Assembly (NCBI RefSeq): GCF_024448935.1
Contig: NZ_JAMOIE010000012.1
Span: forward strand, 1 to 64,000
DNA: 64,000 nt
Direction of reading: 5' to 3'
From: Stutzerimonas stutzeri
GTDB lineage: Bacteria; Pseudomonadota; Gammaproteobacteria; Pseudomonadales; Pseudomonadaceae
Shown piece after piece: positions 29,896-42,496 of the stretch. The position numbers and the translations under genes are program-made. Under the pieces are notes generated by a model. It was not told the origin of the DNA. It did not search any database and saw nothing but the letters and a program-made list of their open reading frames with translations. Positions within the stretch are counted from its first letter, which is position 1; each line of letters opens with the position of its first letter.

Positions 29896-30741
29896 TCAGA
29901 GCCGCTGGGAGGAGAGTTCGATGATTTCGTCGGTGATCTCGTCCTGGCGCACGCGGCGGAACTGCGCCTGCAGCGTGTCCCGGCGACGCCCGATGTTGTC
30001 CTGGGCGGCGATCATGGCGTGCATCCGCGCCTCGTTCTCGGCGGCGCAGGACAGCATCAGCGCCTCGCACAACTCGGCATAGACGTACTCTTCGGCCAAC
30101 TGCTGGACGAGCCGGCCGGGGTCGAGATTCACCCGCGGTGCCCGCTGGCCGGGCGACACCGGGAAACGTGAATAATCGAACGGCAGCAACGAGCGGGTGA
30201 CGATCGCCTGCGCGCCCGCCTGCCCCGGCACGCCGTGTACCAGCGAGACCCGCATGGCCTGCACCGGATCAAGGCGCGCGTAGAGCGCCTCGGCGATGCG
30301 CCCGGCCAAGGCCTGGGTTTCATCCGGATGCACTGCCATCGGCTGCGCCCAGACCGGGTGCAGGCCACGCTCGACGGCGCTCATCTGTCCGCGTGCGCCG
30401 ACCACCAGCAGATCACCCGGCCGCTGCTGCAGCCGCTCGGCCGCCACCTCGATGAGCCGCTCGTTGAAGGTGCCGACGAAGCCCTGCTCGGCGCAGATCA
30501 CCAGCAGCAGGTGGGCGTGCAAGCCATTGCCCGGCGCCGCGGGACGGTCGATCTCGTCGAGCAGGCCGAGGCCTTCGCCGATCGCCTGGCCCAGGGTGCT
30601 GGCATAGGCGCGTACACCCGCCAGGCGTTGCTGGGCATCGCGCGAACGGGCCGCGGCGATGCCGCGCATGGCGCCGATCACCCCCGCCAGTTCCCGGGTG
30701 GTCTCCAGATGGCGCGACAGCTCGCCGAGGCGGCTGCTCAC
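29896..30741 (-). CDS. atpG: N-type ATPase gamma subunit
   Basis: A gamma-like subunit of about 281 residues and last gene of the N-ATPase operon. I place the start at GTG 30741 ([20 protein letters not shown]), which overlaps the atpA stop by 4 bases (GTGA); another GTG at 30768 would add nine residues. It keeps the N-terminal coiled-coil ([20 protein letters not shown]) and the C-terminal helix ([15 protein letters not shown]) that form the central rotor shaft. It is diverged from housekeeping gamma, as is normal in N-ATPases. Confidence 0.88.
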   Translation of the reverse strand: MSSRLGELSRHLETTRELAGVIGAMRGIAAARSRDAQQRLAGVRAYASTLGQAIGEGLGLLDEIDRPAAPGNGLHAHLLLVICAEQGFVGTFNERLIEVAAERLQQRPGDLLVVGARGQMSAVERGLHPVWAQPMAVHPDETQALAGRIAEALYARLDPVQAMRVSLVHGVPGQAGAQAIVTRSLLPFDYSRFPVSPGQRAPRVNLDPGRLVQQLAEEYVYAELCEALMLSCAAENEARMHAMIAAQDNIGRRRDTLQAQFRRVRQDEITDEIIELSSQRL

Positions 30742-32264
30742 GGCGCGGTACCGCCCAGTTCGGCGCACAGGGCCGCGACTTCGGCGACCAGCGCGGTGCG
30801 CTGCGCATCGGTCAATTGCCCGCTGCGCCGGGCCTCCTGCGCCAGCGCGGCGGCGCGCGCATCCAGCCAGGCCGGCAGGCGTATGCGCAAGGTCTTGAGC
30901 AACGTAGCCGGATAGGCGTCGAAGACACCTTCGGACAGGGCCGCCAGCAATGCCACCTGGTCGATCCGGCGCAAGGCAGCGAACCGAGGCTGGGCGAACA
31001 CTGCGCGGGTGCGCTCACCGCGCTGAAGCTGCGCCTTGACCCGGCTGTCACTGAGCCCGCCGAAGCGGGTAAACAGTTCCAGCTCGAGGAACTGCGCGTA
31101 ATCAAGACGCACCCGCCCCGCCACGTCTCGCAGAACCCGCGGTTGCGCCTTGCCGCCGACCCGGCTCACCGACAACCCGACGTCCACGGCCGGTTGCTGG
31201 TTGGCGGCAGCGAGGTGACTGTCCAGCACGATCTGGCCGTCGGTGATGGAGATGAGGTTGGTGGGGATGTACGCCGACAGGCTGCCGGCCTCGGTCTGGG
31301 CGATCGGGAGCGCGGTCAGCGAGCCACCACCGAGCTCCACGGACAGCTTGGCGGCACGCTCGAGCAACCGCGCATGCAGGTAAAAGATGTCACCCGGATA
31401 GGCCTCACGGCCGGGCGCCTCGTGGGTCAGCAGCGCCAGCTCACGATGGGTAGCGGCATGCTTGCTCAAGTCGTCGAGCACGACCAGCGCATGTTGGCCG
31501 CGGTCGCGGAAATATTCGGCGATGCTGAAGCCGGCGAAGGGCGCCACCCATTGCATGCCTGGCGCCGCGGATGCTGACGCGACCACGAATATGCAGCGCT
31601 GTGCCGCGCCGTGCTCGCGCACCGCCTCGATGACCTGCTGTACCGCGCTGGCACGCTGGCCGATCGCCACATACACGCAAATCAGCTCGGAGTGCTTCTG
31701 ATTGACGATGGCGTCGATGGCCAACGAGGTCTTGCCAGTGGCGCGGTCACCGATGATCAGCTCGCGCTGGCCACGACCGATGGCGAACAGCGCATCGACG
31801 ATCAGCACACCGGTCTCCACCGGTTCACGGACGTGGTCGCGATCGATGATCGCCGGCGCGGGGCGCTCGATGGGCAGCCATTGCTTGGCCTCGACCGGCG
31901 CGCCGCCATCGAGCGGCCTGCCCAGGGAGTCGACGACGCGCCCGAGCAGCTCCGGGCCGACCGGTACCTGCAGCACCTCGCCGGTGCCACGGACTTCGGT
32001 GCCCGCCGCAATGGCGCTGGGGTCATCGAGCAGGACGGCAGCGATACGCTCGGCATCCAGCGTCAGCACGAAGCCGAAACTGGTCTCACCGAACCGCAGC
32101 AGCTCGTTGAGGCGCGCCCCTGGCAGCCCGGAGACCTGGGCGATGCCATCGCCAACCTGCTCGACCCGGCCGATCTCCCCCGCTTCGGCACCGATCGGCG
32201 TGCGCTCGAGTGCGGCCCGGCTCCGGGCCAGCCAGTCGCTGACGTTCGCTTCGCGCTCAGCCAT
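30738..32264 (-). CDS. atpA: N-type ATPase alpha subunit
   Basis: A 508-residue nucleotide-binding subunit. The P-loop is GDRATGKT at residues 172-179 (usual form GDRQTGKT), and the Arg-finger region [16 protein letters not shown] is present. The start ATG 32264 overlaps the atpF stop by 8 bases; an ATG three codons upstream (32273) is also possible. It forms the A3B3 head with AtpD. This subunit is encoded after atpF with no atpH in between, a hallmark of N-ATPase operons. Confidence 0.93.
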   Translation of the reverse strand: MAEREANVSDWLARSRAALERTPIGAEAGEIGRVEQVGDGIAQVSGLPGARLNELLRFGETSFGFVLTLDAERIAAVLLDDPSAIAAGTEVRGTGEVLQVPVGPELLGRVVDSLGRPLDGGAPVEAKQWLPIERPAPAIIDRDHVREPVETGVLIVDALFAIGRGQRELIIGDRATGKTSLAIDAIVNQKHSELICVYVAIGQRASAVQQVIEAVREHGAAQRCIFVVASASAAPGMQWVAPFAGFSIAEYFRDRGQHALVVLDDLSKHAATHRELALLTHEAPGREAYPGDIFYLHARLLERAAKLSVELGGGSLTALPIAQTEAGSLSAYIPTNLISITDGQIVLDSHLAAANQQPAVDVGLSVSRVGGKAQPRVLRDVAGRVRLDYAQFLELELFTRFGGLSDSRVKAQLQRGERTRAVFAQPRFAALRRIDQVALLAALSEGVFDAYPATLLKTLRIRLPAWLDARAAALAQEARRSGQLTDAQRTALVAEVAALCAELGGTAP

Positions 32265-33000
32265 GGTCGACATCCAGCAGCTCGTGTTGCACACGCTCCA
32301 GGTCGGCACGGAAGCTGTTGCGCACCAGCGCCGCGCCGCCACTCAGCTCCAGCCCGGCGACCAGCTCGGGATCGATCACCAATTCGAGGCTGACCGGCTG
32401 GCCCAGGGCGGCAGCGAGTGCCTGACGGATCTCGGCCAGCTCGCTGTCGACCAAAGGGCGCGGGGCCCGCAGCTCAAAGTGCTGGGGCGCCTGTCCCAAG
32501 CAGGTCCGCACACCCTCCGGAAGCAGCGCCAGCCCCGCCACCAGGCCATCGACGAAGCCGCCGACCTGCGCGCTGGCAGGCAGGCGGGCCAGCAGCTTGC
32601 GGGCGATGTCGAGTGCCAACCGGGCAGCGTCGGCCTCCGTGCGCCGCCGGGCCGCCTGCTGCTGGTCCTGCAAGGCCTGCTGCGCCTGCTCGCGGTGTTC
32701 CGCGGCGGCCGCGCGCGCCTCTTCGAGCAACTGATTGCGCAACGCCGCCGCCTCCTGCTGCACCGCTTCCAGCGCGGCCGCGCGCGACTGCGCCAGCTCG
32801 TCGCGGGCCGCCTGCGCGCTGTCGCCCAGCGCCTGGGCCTCGGCCTTGGCCGCTGCCGCCTGGTCCAGCAGCTCGGCGGCCACGCGCTGGCGCTCGGCAA
32901 TGATCCCGGCCACCGGCTTGAACAGGAAACGCGACAGCAGCCACATCAGCACGGCCACGTTGATCAGCTGCAGCCCCAAGGTCCACCAGTCGAGCTTCAT
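32257..33000 (-). CDS. atpF: N-type ATPase b subunit with delta-like C-terminal tail
   Basis: A 247-residue protein, about 90 residues longer than a standard b subunit. It has an N-terminal membrane segment ([20 protein letters not shown]), a long Ala/Gln/Glu/Arg coiled coil at about residues 33-135, then a globular end. The last 60 residues ([20 protein letters not shown], then [20 protein letters not shown]) line up by eye with the C-terminal domain of F-ATPase delta/OSCP. No separate atpH exists in the operon, so the peripheral stalk appears to be a b-delta fusion. It overlaps atpA by 8 bases. Confidence 0.88.
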   Translation of the reverse strand: MKLDWWTLGLQLINVAVLMWLLSRFLFKPVAGIIAERQRVAAELLDQAAAAKAEAQALGDSAQAARDELAQSRAAALEAVQQEAAALRNQLLEEARAAAAEHREQAQQALQDQQQAARRRTEADAARLALDIARKLLARLPASAQVGGFVDGLVAGLALLPEGVRTCLGQAPQHFELRAPRPLVDSELAEIRQALAAALGQPVSLELVIDPELVAGLELSGGAALVRNSFRADLERVQHELLDVDHG

Positions 33001-33013
33001 CGGGCGACCGCGC

Positions 33014-33262
33014 TCACTGGATGAACGGATTGGCGAACAGCACCAGCACAGCGATGACCAGGCAATAGATGGCCATCGTCTCGATCATCGCCAGCCCGAC
33101 GAACAAGGTTCGCGACAGGGTGCCGGCGGCTTCGGGCTGGCGAGCGATGGCATCCATTGCCGCCGCCACGGCGCGCCCCTCGGCCAGGGCCGGCCCGATC
33201 GCACCGAACGAAACGGCAAGTGCCGCTGCGATGATGCTGACGATTTCGATCATGTTGTCCAC
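33014..33262 (-). CDS. atpE: N-type ATPase c subunit (rotor ring)
   Basis: An 82-residue two-helix hairpin. GTG at 33262 is chosen because GGAGGT lies 5 bases upstream; an ATG three codons in (33253) would be 14 bases away. Helix 2 carries the essential ion-binding E61 in AMIETMAIYC. Helix 1 has a second acidic residue, E28 (PALAEGRA), at the position of the Na-binding Gln of Ilyobacter c. T62 and Y66 match partner positions but M63 replaces a Thr. ARQPEAAGT is the loop that contacts gamma/epsilon. Confidence 0.94.
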   Translation of the reverse strand: MDNMIEIVSIIAAALAVSFGAIGPALAEGRAVAAAMDAIARQPEAAGTLSRTLFVGLAMIETMAIYCLVIAVLVLFANPFIQ

Positions 33263-33298
33263 TGTTCACCTCCGGTTGAAACGCAATACAGAACGCCG

Positions 33299-33958
33299 CT
33301 AGGACGCCACGGCAGCGCCGATGAAAACCATGGCCAGCACGCTGAAAATATAGGCCTGGATGGCGCCGGTGAGCAGGTCCAGCGCCATGAACGGGATGGG
33401 TACGAGCAGCCCGGCCAGCGACAGCGCTATGCCGACCACGAACACGCCGCTCATGATGTTTCCGAACAGCCGCACGATCAGCGAGAAGGTGCGCGTGAGC
33501 TGCTCGACGATGTTCAGCGGGATCATCACCCAGCTCGGCTCGGCGAAGGTCCGCAAGTAGCCGGTCCAGCCTTTGGCCACGATGCCGTAGCCAATACTTG
33601 CCAGCAGCACGATCAGCGCCAGTGCGGTGTCGGTTTCCAGCACCGCAGTGGGCGGCTCGATGCCCGGTATCAGTGATGACCAGTTGGCAGCCAAGATGAA
33701 CACGAACAGCGTGCCGACAAGCGTGCGGTATCGTTCCGGACCCGTTTGCATGGTGTCGCGGATCTGACCATCGAGGGTTTCGATCAACAGTTCCAGCAGG
33801 CTTTGCAGCGCTGTCGGACGCAGCGCCAGCCGGCGTGTCAGCCAGGCGCTGGTCGCCGCCAGCATCAGTAACAGGCCCCAGGTCACCGCTACGGCGGTGC
33901 TGATCGGGACCGGCCCCAGCTGGAAGAGGATGTGACTGTCGAGCGGCGAGCCGATCAT
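33299..33958 (-). CDS. atpB: N-type ATPase a subunit
   Basis: A 219-residue membrane protein with about five hydrophobic segments. The essential stator Arg is R163 in SLIVRLFGNIMSG, and the C-terminal AIQAYIFSVLAMVFIGAAV matches the final ion half-channel helix. It is shorter than a typical 270-residue AtpB, as is normal for N-ATPases. The start overlaps the atpR stop by 4 bases. Confidence 0.94.
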   Translation of the reverse strand: MIGSPLDSHILFQLGPVPISTAVAVTWGLLLMLAATSAWLTRRLALRPTALQSLLELLIETLDGQIRDTMQTGPERYRTLVGTLFVFILAANWSSLIPGIEPPTAVLETDTALALIVLLASIGYGIVAKGWTGYLRTFAEPSWVMIPLNIVEQLTRTFSLIVRLFGNIMSGVFVVGIALSLAGLLVPIPFMALDLLTGAIQAYIFSVLAMVFIGAAVAS

Positions 33959-34242
33959 GAGGCCTCGCTCCCGGCTCGGCGCAGTGCGCGGTGACGCGCC
34001 AGCAGCACCCCAACTGCGCCGGCCAGGACTGCACCGGCGCCAAGACGCGCCAAGGCCACCAGCACCGTCCCCGTCGCCGCCAGCCGCGCCAATTGCAGAA
34101 GCAGCCCCGGCCCGACCCGGCCGGCCGTGAACAGGCGGACATTTCGCGCCAGCAGATGGAAGTGCAGCACGCCGGCCAGCACGCCGGCCAACAGCCCGCA
34201 GCCGAGGGGCCAGAGCAGGGTCAAAACGGCGCCCGCGTTCAT
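33955..34242 (-). CDS. atpR: N-ATPase-specific membrane protein AtpR
   Basis: A 95-residue protein with three predicted membrane helices, starting at ATG 34242 (MNAGAVLTLLWPLGCGLLAG), which overlaps the atpQ stop by 4 bases. AtpR occurs only in N-ATPase operons, between atpQ and atpB, and is proposed to assist assembly or ion supply at the c ring. Conserved Arg/His near the membrane (FHLLARNVRLFTAG) are visible. The role is inferred from operon position. Confidence 0.85.
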   Translation of the reverse strand: MNAGAVLTLLWPLGCGLLAGVLAGVLHFHLLARNVRLFTAGRVGPGLLLQLARLAATGTVLVALARLGAGAVLAGAVGVLLARHRALRRAGSEAS

Positions 34243-34510
34243 TGGCGGTGCATCCATCGCCAGGCCGACCACAAACCGAGCGCTGCGCCCAAGCAGAGCA
34301 GCGCCGCGGCGAAGGTCACGCCCGTCCCCAGCAGCCGGTCAAGCCAGCGCCCCAACAGCAACCCCAGCAATAGCGGCAGGACGATTGCCCAGCCGAGCAC
34401 ACCGATCTGCGCCAAACGCCGCGCCAGCGAGGGTTCGGGATCGCGCTCGGCCTCTTCGGCCCGGCTGGCCGCCCGCCGAGCCGCCTCGCGCAACGCCTCG
34501 TGCGGATCCG

Positions 34511-34514
<4 letters not shown>
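34239..34514 (-). CDS. atpQ: N-ATPase-specific membrane protein AtpQ (AtpI-like)
   Basis: A 91-residue protein: a charged N-terminal 35 residues, then two membrane helices (IGVLGWAIVLPLLLGLLLG and TFAAALLCLGAALGLWSAW). It is related in shape to AtpI, the c-ring assembly factor of F-ATPases. The gene overlaps atpC (upstream) and atpR (downstream) by 4 bases each. The name follows operon position. Confidence 0.83.
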
Positions 34515-36435
<1,921 letters not shown>

Positions 36436-36482
36436 CTACGCCCTGGGAATTGCTCTGGCGCAATGAATGAAGGCGTTTTCGC

Positions 36483-36502
36483 GTTGCACCTGAGTTGCAC
36501 CT
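36483..36502. promoter_or_regulatory. Direct repeats upstream of atpD
   Basis: GTTGCACCT occurs at 36483-36491 and again at 36494-36502, exactly 11 bases apart, so both face the same side of the helix. TGCAC...GTGCA also forms a small inverted repeat here. The site lies about 115 bases upstream of the atpD start and could be a binding site for a regulator of the N-ATPase operon. This is a pattern only. Confidence 0.4.
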
Positions 36503-36519
36503 CAAATGTGCAGGACTGA

Positions 36520-36837
36520 TCAGTGCAGGGACGGCTGCGGGCCGCGTTCCTGGACCAGCACCCAGGGCGCAACGACAACGGCCCAGAGTGACGGATCGCG
36601 CTCAAGCCAGTCCTGGGCCTGTTCTGCCTCAAGCTTGCCGAGATGGCCTTCTGCCAGCCATGCGGTCACTTTTTCCCGATCATCCTCAGCGACCGCCTGT
36701 GCCGCCGCGATCAGATCAAGGGCACTGGCCACCCGCAGCAGCGCGCCACGAGCAAAGAAGGGTTGCAGCTCCTGCCAGGTAGTCGAGGCTGTCTCACCCA
36801 GCAGCTTGGCATAGAGAGTGCTTGAATCTTCGCGCAT
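36520..36837 (-). CDS. DUF2288 family protein
   Basis: A 105-residue soluble protein starting at ATG 36837 (MREDSSTLYAKLLGETASTT). TWQELQPFFARGALLRVA and DLIAAAQAVAEDD are typical of DUF2288, a small family of unknown function widespread in proteobacteria and cyanobacteria. The open frame reaches 36918, but sequence before the chosen start is not family-like. It ends about 150 bases before atpD on the same strand. Confidence 0.85.
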   Translation of the reverse strand: MREDSSTLYAKLLGETASTTWQELQPFFARGALLRVASALDLIAAAQAVAEDDREKVTAWLAEGHLGKLEAEQAQDWLERDPSLWAVVVAPWVLVQERGPQPSLH

Positions 36838-37047
36838 GAGCTTCACCCAGTCTGAAAAGGGCGCAATGATAGCGCTCGGGTAAATCTCATCAATCGGATG
36901 GAATTCCTGACCGTGCAAACGGGTGCTGGCGCTTCTACACTGTGCCGGTACAGTTGCCGTACCGTTTGGGGGCGCTGAGCCCTTGACGACACTGCAGCGC
37001 GCAGGATCCGAACAATCCTAGAAAATAATGATGCAAGCGGAGCGCAT

Positions 37048-38166
37048 ATGAAGACCAAGCAGCGTCTTTCGAAACTATTCACGGCTATCGCTTTGACGGG
37101 TGCAGCGAGCTACACGCTGGCCGCCGACAACCTCAGGATCGGCTTGGCCGGTCCGGTTACCGGAGCTGTCGCGCAGTACGGGGACATGCAGTTCATCGGT
37201 GCCCGGATGGCCATCGAGCAGATCAACAAGAAGGGCGGGGTCAATGGGCAGCAACTGGAGGGCGTCGTGTATGACGATGCTTGCGACCCCAAACAGGCGG
37301 TCGCAGTCGCCAACAAGATCGTCAACGACGAAATCAGCTTCGTGGTCGGCCATCTGTGCTCCAGCTCGACCCAACCGGCATCGGATATCTACGAAGACGA
37401 AGGCATTCTGATGATCACCGCGGCTTCGACCAGCCCGGACATCACGTCGCGTGGTTATGAGCTGATTTTCCGCACCATCGGCCTGGACAGCTTGCAGGGC
37501 CCCACCGCCGGAAATTTCATCGCCGATCATGTCAAGCCGAAGAACGTCGCCGTCATCCACGACAAGCAGCAGTACGGTGAAGGCATCGCCACCGCGGTGA
37601 AGCAGACCCTGGAAGAGAAAGGCGTCAAGGTCGGCCTGTTCGAAGGCATTAACGCCGGCGACAAGGATTTCTCCTCGATGATCTCCAAGCTCAAGCAGGC
37701 AGACGTCGATTTCGTCTACTACGGCGGCTATCACCCGGAACTGGGCCTGCTGCTGCGCCAGGCCAAGGAGAAGGGCCTGAACGTCCGCTTCATGGGTCCT
37801 GAAGGCGTCGGCAACAAGGAAATCTCCGCCATTGCCGGCCCGGCTTCCGAAGGCCTGCTGGTTACCCTGCCAAAGTCGTTCGATCAGGATCCACGCAACC
37901 AGCAGCTGGTCGACGCGTTCAAGGCGAAGAACCAGGACCCAAGCGGCCCGTTCGTGTTCCCGGCCTATGCCGCGGTCCAGGTCATTGCCGAAGGCATAGA
38001 GAAAGCCGGCAGCACCGACACCGCCAAGGTGGCCGAAGCGCTGCGCAGCAACACCTTTGATACGCCGACCGGCAACCTCTCGTTCGACGAGAAGGGCGAC
38101 CTGAAAGACTTCAACTTCGTGGTTTACGAATGGCACCAGGACGGCACCAAGACCGAAGCCAAGTAA
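37048..38166 (+). CDS. braC: Branched-chain amino acid ABC transporter, binding protein BraC
   Basis: A 372-residue periplasmic protein: a signal peptide (MKTKQRLSKLFTAIALTGAA...LAADN) then a type I periplasmic binding fold. IGLAGPVTGAVAQYGDMQF, VVYDDACDPKQAVAVANKI and the Cys pair in DDACD/GHLCSSST match BraC/LivK of pseudomonads. It binds Leu, Ile, Val (and Ala/Thr). It heads the braCDEFG operon and is followed by a hairpin that likely reduces transcription of the membrane genes. Confidence 0.95.
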   Translation: MKTKQRLSKLFTAIALTGAASYTLAADNLRIGLAGPVTGAVAQYGDMQFIGARMAIEQINKKGGVNGQQLEGVVYDDACDPKQAVAVANKIVNDEISFVVGHLCSSSTQPASDIYEDEGILMITAASTSPDITSRGYELIFRTIGLDSLQGPTAGNFIADHVKPKNVAVIHDKQQYGEGIATAVKQTLEEKGVKVGLFEGINAGDKDFSSMISKLKQADVDFVYYGGYHPELGLLLRQAKEKGLNVRFMGPEGVGNKEISAIAGPASEGLLVTLPKSFDQDPRNQQLVDAFKAKNQDPSGPFVFPAYAAVQVIAEGIEKAGSTDTAKVAEALRSNTFDTPTGNLSFDEKGDLKDFNFVVYEWHQDGTKTEAK

Positions 38167-38187
38167 ACCCATAACCAACCGATCCGA

Positions 38188-38218
38188 AGCCCACGGCCTC
38201 CGCTGTGGGCTTTGTTTT
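38188..38218 (+). terminator. Hairpin between braC and braD
   Basis: AGCCCAC (38188-38194) pairs with GTGGGCT (38205-38211), followed by TTTGTTTT. It lies within the 259-base braC-braD gap, so it probably acts as a partial terminator that keeps the binding protein in excess over the permease. The rest of the gap shows no gene. Confidence 0.75.
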
Positions 38219-38425
38219 AGCTGATCGGGGCCAACCCGGCCACAAGCACGGGACGCCCCAGTAACACCTTCAACCAAGCGAGTGGCCTGCACAGCTGGCC
38301 CGCCTCGAACCTGGCCCGTGCGTGATCCGCACATAGCCCTTGGCGCCGCATTCTCCGTGCAGCGTGTTCGAAGCAGGTCCGCCTTGGCGGTCGAGCACGG
38401 GCTGCTGGGTGTTCAGGAGAATGTA

Positions 38426-39345
<920 letters not shown>

Positions 39346-39349
<4 letters not shown>

Positions 39350-40602
39350 CTCGCAATCTGCGCACGGCGTTTTTCAGCGCACTGCTGGTATTTGCCGTAG
39401 CGGTACCGGTGTTCGGCCTGAAACTCACCACCGTCGGCATTCGCCTCGAAGTCCATGGCAGCGACGCGAATACCTTCTGGATCATCGCCGCCTGCGCCGT
39501 GGCCATGTTCTTCTGGCAGCTGTTCCGTCATCACGCCGCCGCCGGCTGGGCCGCGACGCCTGACTTGCCGCGGGTACCGGCCGGAGCAGGGAATTTCCTG
39601 ACCCTGCCCTCGACCCAGCGCTACATCATCATCGGACTGGTGCTGGTGGCGCTCGCCTGGCCGTTCTTCGGCTCGCGCGGCGCGGTGGACATCGCGACCT
39701 TGATCCTGATCTACGTGATGCTGGGTCTTGGCCTGAACATCGTCGTCGGCCTTGCAGGCTTGCTGGATCTCGGTTACGTCGGTTTCTACGCAGTCGGCGC
39801 TTATACCTATGCCCTGCTTTCGCACTACTACGGGATCGGGTTCTGGGTGGCGTTGCCGATTGCCGGCGCCATGGCGGCGCTGTTCGGCTTCCTGCTGGGC
39901 TTCCCGGTGCTGCGCCTGCGGGGTGACTACCTGGCGATCGTGACCCTGGGTTTCGGCGAGATCATCCGTCTGTTGTTGCGCAACATGACCGATCTCACCG
40001 GTGGTCCGAACGGCATCAGCGGCATCGACAAGCCCACACTGTTCGGCCTCTCGTTCGACCGTCGCGCTGCCGAGGGCATGCAGACCTTCCATGAGTTCTT
40101 CGGGCTGGAATATCAATCCATCAACAAGGTGATCTTTCTCTACCTGATCGCCGTGCTGCTGGTGCTGCTGACGCTGTTCGTGATCAACCGGCTGCTGCGT
40201 ATGCCCATTGGCCGTGCCTGGGAAGCCTTGCGCGAGGACGAGATCGCCTGCCGCGCGCTGGGCATGAACCCCACCGTGATCAAGCTCTCAGCCTTTACAC
40301 TGGGCGCGACCTTCGCCGGTTTCGCCGGCAGCTTCTTCGCTGCCCGTCAGGGCCTGGTGTCGCCGGAGTCGTTCACCTTCATCGAATCAGCCATCATCCT
40401 CGCCATCGTCGTGCTCGGCGGCATGGGTTCACAGCTGGGGGTGATACTCGCCGCCGTCGTGATGATCCTGTTGCCCGAGCTGATGCGTGAGTTCAGCGAG
40501 TACCGCATGCTGATGTTCGGCGCCTTGATGGTGCTGATGATGATCTGGCGTCCGCAGGGTCTGCTGCCCATGCAACGCCCCTACCTGGAGCTGAAGCGAT
40601 GA
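39346..40602 (+). CDS. braE: Branched-chain amino acid permease BraE (LivM)
   Basis: A 418-residue inner-membrane permease, second half of the channel. An N-terminal extension of about 100 residues with two membrane segments precedes the conserved core ([20 protein letters not shown], then [17 protein letters not shown]). It overlaps braD and braF by 4 bases each. Confidence 0.95.
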
Positions 40603-41366
40603 GCCGCCCGATTCTTGAAGTACGCGGCCTGACCATGCGCTTCGGTGGCTTGTTAGCCGTCAACGGGGTGGGCCTGAGCGTACAGGACAAACAAGTGGTT
40701 TCGATGATCGGCCCCAACGGCGCCGGCAAGACCACGGTATTCAACTGCCTGACCGGCTTCTACCAGCCTACCGACGGCAAGATCCTGCTCGACGGCGAAG
40801 CGATCCAGGGCCTGCCGGGCCACAAGATCGCCCGCAAGGGCGTGGTGCGGACGTTCCAGAACGTCCGCCTGTTCAAGGACATGACCGCAGTGGAAAACCT
40901 GCTGGTTGCTCAGCACCGGCACCTGAACACCAACTTCCTGTCCGGCCTGTTGAAGACCAAGGCGTTTCGCAAGAGCGAGCACGAGGCGATGGATTTCGCC
41001 GCCCATTGGCTCGAGCAGGTCAACCTCACCGACGTGGCCAACCGCCCGGCCGGCACCCTCGCCTATGGCCAGCAGCGCCGCCTGGAGATCGCCCGTTGCA
41101 TGATGACGCGCCCGCGCATCCTCATGCTCGACGAGCCGGCAGCCGGCCTGAACCCGCGGGAAACCGAGGACCTCAAGGCGCTGATCGGCATGTTGCGCGA
41201 CACCCATGACGTCACGGTGCTGCTCATCGAGCACGACATGAAACTGGTCATGAGCATTTCCGACCACATCGTCGTGATCAATCAGGGCTGCCCGTTGGCT
41301 GACGGCACGCCGGAGCAGATTCGGGACAATCCGGACGTGATCAAAGCCTATCTGGGGGAGGCGTAA
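40599..41366 (+). CDS. braF: Branched-chain amino acid ABC ATPase BraF (LivG)
   Basis: A 255-residue ATPase. Walker [10 protein letters not shown] is at residues 38-46, the signature region [15 protein letters not shown] near 155, and Walker [14 protein letters not shown]. It pairs with BraG to power uptake. It overlaps braE by 4 bases, and braG starts 2 bases after its stop. Confidence 0.96.
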   Translation: MSRPILEVRGLTMRFGGLLAVNGVGLSVQDKQVVSMIGPNGAGKTTVFNCLTGFYQPTDGKILLDGEAIQGLPGHKIARKGVVRTFQNVRLFKDMTAVENLLVAQHRHLNTNFLSGLLKTKAFRKSEHEAMDFAAHWLEQVNLTDVANRPAGTLAYGQQRRLEIARCMMTRPRILMLDEPAAGLNPRETEDLKALIGMLRDTHDVTVLLIEHDMKLVMSISDHIVVINQGCPLADGTPEQIRDNPDVIKAYLGEA

Positions 41367-41368
41367 CC

Positions 41369-42070
41369 ATGCTGTATTTCGAAAGCGTCTCGACCTTCTA
41401 CGGCAAGATCCAGGCGCTGCACAACGTCGACGTCGAGGTCCGCAAGGGCGAGATCGTCACCTTGATCGGTGCCAACGGTGCTGGCAAATCGACCTTGCTG
41501 ATGACGCTGTGCGGTACGCCGCAAGCGTCTTCGGGCAGCATCCGCTTCGAAGGCGATGAGCTGGTCGGCAAACAGACCTGTGACATCATGCGCAAAGACA
41601 TTGCCGTGGTGCCTGAAGGGCGGCGCATCTTCGCCCGCCTGACCGTGGAGGAAAACCTCGTCATGGGCGGCTTCTTCACCAACCGCACGGACTTTCAGGA
41701 GCAGCTGGACAAGGTGCTGCTGTTGTTCCCGCGCCTGAAGGAACGCTTCCAGCAGCGCGGCGGCACCATGTCCGGCGGCGAGCAGCAGATGCTCGCCATC
41801 GCCCGGGCATTGATGAGCAAGCCCAAGCTGCTGCTGCTCGACGAACCGTCGCTGGGGCTGGCGCCGATCATCATTCAGCAGATCTTCGAGATCATCGAGC
41901 AGCTGCGTGAAGACGGCGTGACCATCTTCCTGGTCGAGCAGAACGCCAACCAGGCGCTCAAGCTGGCCGACCGCGGCTACGTGCTGGAGAATGGGCACAT
42001 CGTCATGCAGGGCAGCGGCGAAGCGCTGTTGAGCGATCCCAAGGTCCGCGACGCTTACCTGGGCGGTTGA
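41369..42070 (+). CDS. braG: Branched-chain amino acid ABC ATPase BraG (LivF)
   Basis: A 233-residue ATPase. Walker A GANGAGKST is at residues 34-42, the signature MSGGEQQMLAIARAL near 130, and Walker B LLLLDEPSLGLAP. Last gene of the bra operon, followed 16 bases later by an intrinsic terminator. Confidence 0.96.
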   Translation: MLYFESVSTFYGKIQALHNVDVEVRKGEIVTLIGANGAGKSTLLMTLCGTPQASSGSIRFEGDELVGKQTCDIMRKDIAVVPEGRRIFARLTVEENLVMGGFFTNRTDFQEQLDKVLLLFPRLKERFQQRGGTMSGGEQQMLAIARALMSKPKLLLLDEPSLGLAPIIIQQIFEIIEQLREDGVTIFLVEQNANQALKLADRGYVLENGHIVMQGSGEALLSDPKVRDAYLGG

Positions 42071-42086
42071 TCAGGGAACCGACAAA

Positions 42087-42109
42087 GCCGGACACCAGCC
42101 CGGCTTTTT
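42087..42109 (+). terminator. Terminator of the bra operon
   Basis: GCCGG (42087-42091) pairs with CCGGC (42100-42104), followed by a T run to 42109, directly after braG. Confidence 0.75.
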
Positions 42110-42140
42110 CATGCCTGGAACAAACCCCTCGCAGCGGTAG

Positions 42141-42496
42141 TATGGGTGCCCCATCAAGGTCATGACGGGCTCCGCCTGCGCAGTTGCGTATCTGCTCCAT
42201 TCATGGATGCACTGCCTTGATGGGTTAGCACCCATCCTACGTGATCAAACTCATGGAACCGGGAACGCCACGACAGGTTGCATCCATCCCACGTGGACCT
42301 GGCTCATCGAGCGGCAAGCGCTGCGATTGCCCTGTCGTAGGATGGGTGAAACCCATTCAACTCCACGGACGCACCGATCGGCGGGCTCGGACGCTAATCG
42401 GCCTCCCCTGGACGGGTCCCGTATGGCGCTCAGGAGCGATGGGTTGCACCCATCCTACGGTTGCACCGCCCAGGTAGATGGGTGCAACCCATCGTC
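42141..42496. repeat. Cluster of GATGGGT...ACCCATC palindromes
   Basis: At least four short inverted repeats of the form CGTAGGATGGGTTgCACCCATC occur: 42219-42240, 42334-42358, 42437-42460 and 42475-42495, with half copies near 42145 and 42280. Orientation alternates and CCTACG/CGTAGG flanks recur. They fill the space between the bra operon and the purine genes, where I see no gene. They resemble REP-type elements scattered by a RAYT-like transposase. Confidence 0.75.

Noticed and set aside
37075-38334. 419-codon minus-strand frame over braC
   Set aside because: Shadow; BraC on the plus strand has a signal peptide and the full family sequence.
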